DNA from: Platerodrilus igneus
Taxonomy: Eukaryota; Arthropoda; Insecta; Coleoptera; Lycidae
Assembly (NCBI GenBank): GCA_036346225.1
Contig: JARFIW010001469.1
Span: 10,386,001 to 10,450,000 of the forward strand
DNA length: 64,000 nt
Direction: 5' to 3'
Every line of letters begins with the position of its first letter. Position 1 is the stretch's first letter. The translations under genes were made by a program, and so were the position numbers. This document shows positions 11,753 through 23,500 of the stretch, in pieces. Under the pieces are notes generated by a model. It saw only the letters and a list, made by a program, of their open reading frames with translations. It had not been told where the DNA came from and ran no database searches.

Positions 11753-12066
11753 GCTAATCATGGTTATGAGGAAGATCAGCTATGATCGAAAGTCTTTCTA
11801 GAAGAGCTTTTAGTGGGTCTAGTGGAACATATCACGTACACGCTTTAGAGCTGGCTGCAGCACGTGAATGTCGACTGAAAGGTCTCAGTGTGACCGTAGT
11901 ATTTTTAGATGATACAAAACATACATTTCTTATTGAAAAGCGTGCAAAGGGTTTAGTATTACTAGATCAGGTTTATCAACATCTTGAACTTGTTGAAAGA
12001 GACTATTTTGGTTTGCAATATTCTGATAACGGATGTACCCCTTCTAGTAATAGACCTGAATGCATG
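11753..12066 (+). CDS. Ptpmeg: Ptpmeg-like exon with start codon (coding from 11782)
   Basis: Acceptor tcttgcag/ and donor ATG/gtgagt (12066/12067), phase 0. The ATG at 11782 is chosen because an in-frame TGA lies five codons upstream inside the exon and the N-terminus ([17 protein letters not shown]) has the length expected before the F1 lobe. The earlier ATG at 11760 is in another frame and stops after a dozen codons. Confidence 0.92.
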
Positions 12067-15000
12067 GTGAGTGTGAAAATTACATTGACGTAAAAATATA
12101 TATGGTTCATTGGTTTCAGCGTTGGTTGGATCCGTCCAAGTCGTTGAAAAAACAATTGGGAAGTTTTCAATATACATTATATTTTCGTGTAAAGTTTTAT
12201 GTATCCGATCCTAGTAAATTACAGGAAGAATATACTCGTTACCAATTTTATTTACAAGTGCGAAGGGATATAATGGAAGAACGTTTGCATTTACCGCCCA
12301 GTACTGCATGCTTATTAGCTAGTTACACAGTTCAATGTAAGTATATGTTTTTATTTGAAACTACAAAAAAGATGGAGTTTTATCATATGCATATGTATCA
12401 ATGTGATGTTCTGAAGTTGAGCTTAAAGATACTCGATACCTGATTTGATATAGTTTCTTTTAAAGATTATTGCATAAAATAATATGTGAGCAACATTGTT
12501 AATTCTTTGTTTGTGTGCATTGTCAGTATTAATATTTTTAATTAAGGTTGTATTGGACTAATTTAGGTTATGGTAACCTATTGGGAAATTGTCAGAAATT
12601 ATAGGAAAAGTATAAAACCGCTAAGAAAGGCTTTTTTTTTAACACTATACAAAAATGTGCGCGAAAACTTCCGAATTTTTTAAAAAACAACTCATTTCCG
12701 ATTTATTTTGTGCGAAGTTTTAAAATATATTGTAGATGAGTAAAGGTCGATGCAATTTTTGCAATTGACATCTTGGTTTTAATAAGCACAGTCAACATAT
12801 GTAAACGTAAATACTCTCTGTATGTTTGTTGTGGTTTGTTAACTATTCTTTTTATTTTTTCTTGGGAATAAAACCACTTATATTTGTTAAAATGATCTTT
12901 ATTTACGTTTCGATCCAGACCTAGGATTATTCATAATGCTCAATCCCTATATTCATAAAAAAATTTATTTTGCATTTTAGATTGAATTAAATTCAGTAAC
13001 AACATCTATTGTTCGAGTATTAAACTTCTGAAAGGCACATATAGGATTTTCAATAAGACAAAATAATCGAAAGGGTACGTGTGCGAAAGTAGTGCTCAGG
13101 ATAGGTTACTGCAGTAAATGTTTTACATGGTGTTGTATATGGAGCGGCTCTATCTGTACTGTTCTTAATAAGAAATTGTCATCAGGAGATGGTGGCTAAA
13201 AGTAGACAATATGGCCAACTTGCTATACCAACTCTCTATATAGAATTTGATAGGTTAGATAAGGATACTGTCACATGCCGTTAGATGTTGTTAGATGGAG
13301 TGGCGAATGCCACGGACAAAACATTGTAAACCTGCTGGCAGAGTAGGCTCAGCCATGGATCGGTAACTACCACCACAATGGCAGTGTGTAAGAGAGGCAC
13401 CTGGGGATGCAATCGTAATGTTTGAATGAGTGAAGGTGCTGTCGTCGATTAGTAGATGTTGTGGACACCGCCCTTATTTATTAGTGATGCTGTAGATGAA
13501 ATTAATCCAATGACCATAGCGAAAGTATACGGCAATTTTAGAGTTAGAACAGAAAATGTGCAGATTTTGGAGGAAGTCAAATAGAGTAATTGTAGTTAGT
13601 AATCACCCTGTTTTCTCATCTAAGATTTATAATGTAATCGTAAATAATAAAAATATTTTTCTCCTATTTTCGTCTTCTATTATCAAACTAGGCCGATCAT
13701 TCTTAAATATTGTAGAATGCCATAACTTTTCATCCTGAGCGAATTATCTTAGTGACACTTTGGCGTACTATGAACGGATAAGGTACTTTACCTGAATTGA
13801 AATTGACAAATGATGGATTTTTGCTCAACTGTAAAGGCCTACTTGATTTTAACAAATCGGAAGTAAACTAGTAATAAGTTTCAGACCGAGCAGGACAGAA
13901 TTCCAAAATATAAAAATTCAATTCAAAAATTTTTGGTGTGAAATCAATTCGGGAACACACTATATGTTCCGTTTATATTGTAAATAGTTTAAAGCTAAAT
14001 TTTATTTGTCGAGTTTGTTGATTATTTACATTCAATTTATTTCAATTTATTAGAGTAAAATTCCCATGATTTACTTGAAGCACTCACCAACATGTGCCGC
14101 GAGTGATTAACGTTGTTATTCCGCATGTGCAAGAACAGTGTAGTGACTGGAAAATCCACAAAGCCAAGAGAATCGATTTGTCGTTCGAACACTTCCGCAT
14201 TGCTGGTTTTACATGTTTACGTAGAGCTCCTAATTGGAAGAACCGCTTTTCTTCAGATCCGCTATTGACAAATGTGCTTTGCTACACCCGCAAAAACAGA
14301 GTAGATGTTACATCGTTTTTTCGTTCGCACGGCTTCATAAATCAACAGGTGAGTGCTTTTAGTAAACGCTTGAACTGATTAAAACATTAATTATTTGTTG
14401 TTTGTTCAATTATTACTTAAATTTTATATACAGTCCACTTTTCTCTCCTAGTTAGCTATCATAGTTTTGCTTCAATATTTTACATGTGGTTAACTTCTCG
14501 CCGGATTTGAGTAAACAACAAACTCAGATAACTAATTATACCGCTCATCAAAGCATTGGCAGTTAATTAGCATAATTTGTATCGTTTGAGTTGTTTACGA
14601 GCATTTGTTATCTACTTTGCAATTAGGTTTACGTATTTTGTTATCACCGCTAGGCTATTATAAATCGTTTAGATTCTTGTTCTTATCTCATCCGCTTTTG
14701 TATTCACTTTAATTTAACCATGGCAGAAAAGTTTAAACATAATGGTTTTCTACGTAATATCGCAATCAATTCACTAGAGGAAATGTTTGAAATCGCTCAA
14801 AAATGTACAGTTGAAACAGCTTTTTTTGATTTATTTAGCACACAGTATGAATTTCTGAAAACCGTAAGAGAAAATTTTCTTACACACCATAATTGGATAG
14901 TAGGTGCAATTTCTTCAGCCGGTGACGCTGATGAACAATTCGTGATGGAAGATACTATACGTAAACGTTTTGACAATAACTACTTTCAAATAAAAGCGCT

Positions 15001-15946
15001 CTATTTCAAGCTATTTACCAGCCAATCTTCGCCCCGGGCCGATGTGTCCCCGCCACTAGATACTTTAAAGTCAAGAGTATCACTCCCTCGCTGTCGCTGC
15101 CTATGTTTGATGGGAAAAGTTGTCTGTTTGAAAGTTTCATTGATCGGTTTGATAGCTTAGTTCATCTTAATAACAATTTGTTGGACGTAGATAAATTTTC
15201 GTATCTTCAATCAGCACAAAAAGATTCCGCACTCCTAACCATTAAAAACTTTGACCTTACAGAAGCCAATTACGCTCTTGCATACACAAAACTTCGTGAA
15301 AAATATCGTAATATTCGTCACATTACCTCTGCTCTATGGAACAATATAGATAAATTTCCCAAATTAAACTCCGATAACCCCATCGGTTTGCAAAAATTAC
15401 TTTTGTCGATAATTTACAAGCACTTAAAAAATGTGCGTGTGGGTGGGTGCATGCGTGCGTGTGTGTGTGTGTGCGCGTGCGTACGTGGGTGCGCGCGTGT
15501 GCGTGTGGGCGTGTGCATGTGTGTGTGAGAGCACATGTGTGCACGTGGGTGCGTGCATGCATGGGTGCATATGTGTGTGTGTGTGTGTGTTGCTCTGAAA
15601 TCTAAGCCCCAAGCTTTGGTGACCATTTTGCTCTGAAAACTAAAGTCCCAGGCTGTTAAAGACAGCTTAAACAAAAGAAACCTTAAATGCTATTACTATG
15701 GCCCCACGACTTGGACGCCATTTTTTTCTGAAAACTTCCTATACAAACATGCTACAAACCTTGGTTTGATGCTGCTTATATACCTACAAAAACTTACAAT
15801 AACTCTGCTTCTCAACGAAGTATGCCATGGTTGCTCAGCTGCTTTTCTGAAAAACCATACTAACTACAATAAATTTCTACTATGGTAAAAACAGCTAAGT
15901 TTATTGACATATTCATAGACAAAACCACTTGCAGATCAACATAAAA

Positions 15947-15991
<45 letters not shown>

Positions 15992-18900
15992 AAACGAATA
16001 TTGTTTTTTGAGGCACCTGCCCTACGTTTATAGAAAGCCAGTGAAACTAATTTTTCTTATATATAGCTGGCCTCACGTTATGAGCAAGTGTAACGAAGTC
16101 TTCCGACATAACTAGGGGTCTATTCCTTGGGTAGAGCTATGAGAAATGGGGGGGTAAGTCGAATTTTGATTGTATGTTGAACTTAATCCAAAACAAATAG
16201 GCGCCACCAAGTCCTGACTTATTTATGATAATAGCGTGGTATATTTCTAGTGGCGGACGTGGAAACCCAAAGAAAAAAATCGCCTTCGATGACAGAAACC
16301 CGTCTTAACTGAATAAGACGCTGCTCCTGTAAGAAATAGTAATAATTAGCTTAATAGAAGGGTGGAACACTATTTGTGTACCACAAACATACCTAAAGAA
16401 ATATTAAAAAAAATCTCCTACATAAGTTGACATCAAAATTCCACTCTTAAGGATATTAGTTTCTTGTAGTTAGTTTTGACCATATTTGATCAAAATAAAA
16501 AACTTTAATTTTGAACCAATAGTTTACTCAAAAGATTCTCTTTTAAAACAAAATTCAATGCTACAAAATTTCATAAATAATTAAATGAGTTCATGGGTTT
16601 TAAATTAAGGTTTATCAAAATAGTTGATAATCAAACATTTTAAAACTCAGTGTAAACTTGTTACAAAAACAAAGGTCCGGCCCGTGCAGATCTGTTCGAG
16701 AGGGTTACAATTTAAAACATAGTTACTCAAGTCTCCTTATCTAAATTATTTGTGTTAGTTTCAATTTCTAATAAAAAACAGATCACAAAAATATTCTTGT
16801 TTACTCAACTTAGGCAAACGCTGTTCAAAGCATATGTTTACTAGAACACAGGTGTCAGCAGTATATTGCAGACAAACAAGTGACATCAAAAACACCTGTC
16901 GCTGTTACCAACAGTACAAAATGAACCACGTGTATGGTTTCTTAAACCATTAAAATTGTGAATTATAATTTTAACACTGGAAAATTCCAGTACAACAAAT
17001 AATTGAAACTTTATTATTTTCGTGCTTTTATGCACTAAACAAAATAGCGTGTTTCTAATTTGAAACACGGAAAATTTCTTAAAGTTATCTACGAACCAAA
17101 GCTGCGTTTTGTAGCTGTGAAGAGGTGTTGTAATATCAAACGTCATCACCATACTTCCATCAGCTGCTGCAATATGTTGAACCCTGCTGTCTTATCAAAT
17201 AACATCCTAACGTTGTGTACTAAAATGGTCTTCTATAAATTATTCAAATTTTCCATCATCAAAGTTACTTCCTACAAAGTGGTTTTACATCAGTGGTTGG
17301 AATAGTTGTTTCTAAAGTTGATTTTATCGTGGTTATTTGCGCTAAATAAAATACCTCAATTAAACAAATTAAATAACGTTCGTAGGATACCAACCGCTAT
17401 TTAAAGATGGATCTCGACTGCTTAAAATGTAACCGCAAATTGGCGGCCTGCTTCCAATCGTACATTTTGATTCAACAAGCTCGCATGGCCGACTGGTTAT
17501 CACCTCGCCCGAACGACGGCGTGTTCCCGGTGGAGGCCTTCAACCAAAACGCGCCTGCGAACAGTTATCGAAGGCACAGATATTTGACTATACATAGAAA
17601 ACTACATATAGATACAACTTTAGCGTATTACTAAACTTGTTAAATGTATTTTACTTATAATTTTAATAAAAGCGTTTTATAACTTTGCACTTTTATGGAT
17701 GGATTTAATAACCAAGAAATAAAATTGTTACAATATATATATATATATATATATATATTGCTGTGTTTCCCTATTATTAGAATCGAGCCTCACGAATTGG
17801 GCGTTAAGAATGCTGTGAATCCTACAAAAAGCTATTAACTTAACTGGTTTGTTGACTTTCTTCTGTTAATCGCCTTTTTACTCTTTTCCGCCTCGGCTGC
17901 TCACCTAGTTAAACCTTCATCCTCATTCATAAAAAAAAACAAACACATTCCTACCACAAACATCAACGTTAACTCTATTTACATCAATATTCACAATACA
18001 TTAAAATTTCAAAATTAAAATTCAGCATAAATTTCAGTATCAGAAAATTTCAAGATTAAATTTGTTATCATTTTAATGTGCATCCAGAATTAAAGTCCTT
18101 GTAGGATGCCTACTAATTAATATAACAATATATGCAGACCTGAGTCTGAGTACAAAGGGAGCATCTCCCACCCCTTTACGTTAATTAACCAGGTTCGTCT
18201 AATTGAGCTCAAAGACATACCCAAATTTTCATCATAATCCAGAACATAAATACTAAATACCCCTTTCTACTTAAACAAGAAAATTTCACCTTAAAATTAA
18301 AAATTTGTAGTTAGTACAATTTCACTACTGTCCATTTTAAGTAAATCAATTATAAAGTTATTCAACACACACCAAACATCAAAAATCGAACAACAAAGCA
18401 TAAGTTACCTGAAGGTTAATGCACTCGTGGCCCCAATGTATATCGTCCTCTGTTAATCACACCAATCCAACTGGGTTATGTTTAGGTCCTCGTATTGCTG
18501 GTCGCCTTTAAAATTTTCTACACCACCATTCATCTAAAGTTGTTTCAGTGCTTTTCCGGAACTCATTTGTGTATATCTGAAGCTTGTTTTGTGGATCCAG
18601 ACACGTTTACGAATCATTTAATTATTAACACCCCCGAAAAATAGCAAAGAAATTTATACTTCTTTCACAAATATACGCCAAAACTGCCTACTTTTGTGTA
18701 TTCATTAGTCGTTGCAAATTTGACTAATTGGTACAGTGATACTAGACTTTATTACCTTGTATCTTTTTTTCTAAGTGCACTAAATTACATTCATTGTAGC
18801 ACGTAAAGAACAAACTGTTTTAAATCACCAAAATATACAAGCAAACTGTTTAAATTATTCTATCAAAATCGGAAAACTAAAAAGCACTGTTTAACGCATT

Positions 18901-20156
18901 GAATCAAATCGAAAATCTAAGAGAGAGAAGCTCATATTAACCTGGGTATATATAGTGGTTAGCCTGTCGGTCGGTTTTGTCCCCAAAAAGGCCAGTTTCT
19001 AGAATTTCGTATACTATGTTCCCATCTCGACTGCCTGTGTGTCGGTTCTTATTAAATTTGCACTCGCACCAGTTAAATCTCAGAAATTTCGACACGGCTC
19101 GCAACGTCTGGGAATAACTAATTAATTTTATACAGAAATGTTATTTTTACCTCTCAAGTTTGCCTCTTATTTTCAACCAATCGCAACCCAGTGACGTTGC
19201 TCAACTCACGCCTTTTACTATATGTGCCTCTGTCTTGCGCATATTATCTGTCTCTATCTACCCTGTTCCGAGTGGTACAAATCTATATTCTTTAGTATCG
19301 GTTATTTTCAATCCACGTGGACTTGTGAAATAACCCACCTTATTAGCATTTCCCGTAAATATTAAGCAACGGTTTCTCCAACATTCTCTGTAACCATTTG
19401 TTATCTGCAAATTTTACGCAGAACATAAAAACATTTAAAAATACGCAGGTGTTCAAACATAATACTTCTACGATCTGAATCTTATTGGGTTTTTACTAGC
19501 TTTTATACATATTATATGTTGCTAATGGTTCAATTAACTTCAATTAAAAATAATACCCTTTAATTTTTAGTGACTCCTAATCAAATATTAATTATTATCT
19601 GTACATTTTGTTTAATACCGGTTACTTAAAATTGAGTTAATTAATATAAATTTTGCACGTAATTTCCATTTGTTTCTTTACTCGGAATAATTAAATTACA
19701 CGTAGAGCATTTTAATACTGCTTCCTTTTTTTTTTATAGCAAGCGTCTTGTAAATAATTTAACTCCCTTATTTTTAATGAAACGAATGAATTTTTATGCT
19801 TCACGATTTTAATAACGCGTACCTTTTCCCAAAGCTTCTACACGGTGATTAAAATTATTTGATGTGATTATTTAATTTTCTACCCTGGTCTAAATATGAG
19901 TAATATATATAAAGATAGATTTGTAAATCTCCCAATTATAGCCATCGGCTTCGGTAGCATAATTGGTAAACGCACAGTTCCGGCAAAACTGAGATGCAGG
20001 TTCAAATCCTGTCCAATGCTTATATTTTCCTTCTTTCAATTACTAGCTCGATTTGAAATGATCATTTGGGCTTTACTTAAAAAGTCTAGGTTATTATTTC
20101 ATCTTATTAATTGCAATACGTTAGTATTTATCAACTTACCTTGTGTAAAAACTACT

Positions 20157-20202
<46 letters not shown>

Positions 20203-20558
20203 CAGGTTAGTATTTTATGACCTTATTTTATATATATATAGTAGTGGTTTAGTCTGCTGGAGGATTAATAAGACTCTTTTTATTACCTAAATTTTCGAAT
20301 ATATTTATATTCTTCTTCAGAGGTATAAATTATATAAAATATATGTAATGGCATCAGATATATAAATAAAAATAAAAAATGTAAAAGGTTGTTGAAACAT
20401 ATACTAAAATTACTTTTTTATTTTTATTTATATATCTGATGCCATTACATATATTTTAAACCTCAATTTATACCTCTGAAGAAGAATATAAATATATTCG
20501 AAAATTTAGGTAATAAAAAAGAGTCTTATTAATCCTCCAGCAGACCTAAAACCCACTA

Positions 20559-20593
<35 letters not shown>

Positions 20594-23500
20594 CTATGCT
20601 ACTACTGGAATTATCGAGCCCCTACTTTGAGCTGTTATATTATTTGCTATGTCCCTCTTTAAATTATTCGCGCTCCATTATTTGGGCGACCATATTAATA
20701 TTACTATGAATAAACAAGATTGTAATTATCTCCTCCGACGTTGGGCTGTCTTATTAATATTGCTATCAATTCCCTCCAGAAACTTAACTGGATTTTATCT
20801 TGAACCAACCTTGTCAACCAATAACAAAACTCGGTACTTTACCGCCTTACTTGTAATCAATTTCCTATTCAACTCGTAGCTCCTCCTTGAACTATTTAAA
20901 TTAACAAAGTACTCCCATTGACTTTATCTTATGACCTCGACTAGCATTTATTTGGAATTATAAAATTCAGTTAATTTCGATTTTATATAATGAAACCAAT
21001 ATATTATGTACAGTTTTTGTAAATTATTTGAAATACACTTTTCAATTAGTTAATGTTGTAAATTTAATTTATTAAACATCATATACTATTTACAAAACCC
21101 AAAGTCACCAAAAAACCTATTATCCTTATCAACGAAGTGTAGAACGTTCTAAACCTGTTATCATATTACTCACTTTATACATATGCAACTTCTTTTGTTG
21201 ACTTTTTCACATTCATATTATATTAAGCAAATTCAATATTCAAAATAAAAAATATACAGAAAAATAAAATGTCTTATAACTAAAAAATCTGACCTGGTCT
21301 ATTTTCTTCACATCGACGCTTCCATTTGAATAAAAATTATCTTCCCTCAATGTGGGATTATTACATGCCCATTCGAAATATACGCTTGAACCATTGCATT
21401 TAAATTATTGCCATCACCCTCTGGACTACCATTAACTTATGCACCCCAATTTATTGTCGTTTCATATCAGACTTATTACTTCTTATCAATCAATTTTCTC
21501 AAACTTAGAATAGAATTCTTATTATCATTGTCCTCTGACTTGAAATCGTAGTTTATTTTCTTCCCTTACTCAAATATCGAATTTTTCTCCCTGGCTTTAG
21601 AAATTGTAGTTTGTTTCCCTCGGACTTAGAAATTGTAGTTTGTCCCCCCCGCCGTACTTCGAAATTGTAGTCTATTTTCCCCGGACTTAGAAATTATCGT
21701 TTGTTTCTCCCGGACATAGAAGCCCTATTATTTTTGTTTTAGTTTATAATAAATTCACCAAAATGTACTTACGTTTAATCGGCAATTATAGTTTTCATCT
21801 TGGCACTTATTTTATCTTTCACTTTTAAAATTATTATGTATTACTTTATTTCATAGCGGCGCACTTCGGCCTTTGTTGAGTTGCAAACTGACTTCGTTAT
21901 CACTGTACCTGCTAATATATTATTCAGTTCCCACTCTGTCAGTGGGTATGGTCTAGAGCTCGTCGCTCATTTATAACCAATCAAATAATTACATTTAAAG
22001 CAGTTTCTGATGTAATTCTCTATGATTCCCAATAATTGTAACCTGCTTGCAGCTGTCTTCGTTATCAACATGCTGTGTTTTGATAGATCTAATTGCTTTT
22101 CCATAAACAACTGATGCAATTCGACTTTTAATTTTCATATTTACATGTTATTCACGCAATTTTTAATCTCCTCTCTTATCAAAAATGGTTAGCTATTTGC
22201 ACGCATTTATGTTATGCTTCCTGAAGCTCTATTTCTATCTCCGTATTAATCTAATCGTTTGGAACTCTTTTGAATGCGTGTCTGCTTACACTTTATTGTT
22301 TACTTATAAATATACGCGTGCTTCTACTGAAAAATATTATTACTTGCTTTACCTAAATTAACTAAACTTTATCTACAGGGTATTAAATATTTACTATTTA
22401 CCTAATGCATGTGTTCCTTGTTTCTACGCTAACTTATGCATCTTCCTATGTTTATTTGCGTCGCCTAAAACTACCTATACTTTATATACAGGGTGTTGAC
22501 TGGTTACTATTTACAAACTATCTCCATTTCTCAATTCTTCACTAAATAAATGCAGTTTTTTGCTGCCTATGGTGATTTCTCATTTCTAAACGACCTTTAC
22601 TATAAAGTACACCCTTAAACAACCCCTTATCACAGCATAATATATAAAAGATTTACTGTAAAAATATAGCTATAGGTAGGCTAAGTTAGAACGTGAATAG
22701 ACAAGTCTGGTTGGCTCTTAGCTGTGCTCAGTTGTCAGTCAGCTTTATTGGAGTGATCATCCTATATATTTAAAACACTAAGCCATTTCCTATAACGCTT
22801 AGTTTGAGAAAAGTATTGAACAGATTTTTATCATTTGAGTACCACAATAAAGCGTATCATTCGTAGATGTGCATGCACTAGGGATTTTTTTACAAAATGA
22901 GTAATATTGTTGGGAAAACGACGTTTGAAGTTGTTATATTAAACGTAATCGTTCATATTAAACACACAGAGTGAATGGTACCAATTTGAAAAAGTTTGAC
23001 GAAGTATACTCCTAGTGAGAAGGCGAATGTGTGATTCACGTGTGTGAACACAAAACACGTTGTGTGTATGATCAATTGAGATTGAGGTACTTATGGCATT
23101 CAAGCTTTTTTTCTATCGGGTGTGCATTGCTTCTTCTAGCTGTTCTACAGATTCCTATATACTGCTTCTATAACTGTATTGTGTTTCCTTTGAGGTTATT
23201 ATTCAGGATTGTTTAGTAAATACATTGGTTTTAATAAACTGACTATAATAGGACGTCACGTTTATCCAATTTTATGTGATGGTAGTTGTTTGTTCAGAGC
23301 AGTTGCTTATTCTATATTTAGCAGCGATGAAAACCATCATGACACCTGCTTGCAAGTAGTCTAAAAAATAAAGGAAGTGGAATTTATTTGCACCGTTTAT
23401 TATTGGTGATTCGTCTTATTTGCTACTTACCGGTTACTAATGCAGTGAAATATGACAATTTAATGTCCTTTAGATGGAGAATACGCTGTGGATGTAGGAT

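Noticed and set aside
11962..12177. 71-codon minus-strand frame
   Set aside because: It is antisense to the conserved Ptpmeg exons and spans their 53-bp intron.
15323..15674. His/Thr-rich minus-strand open frames
   Set aside because: They only translate the GT/GC-rich simple repeat.
19948..20019. Functional tRNA-Ala(GGC)
   Set aside because: C at position 33 and two acceptor mismatches argue against a working tRNA; kept as a tRNA-like relic.
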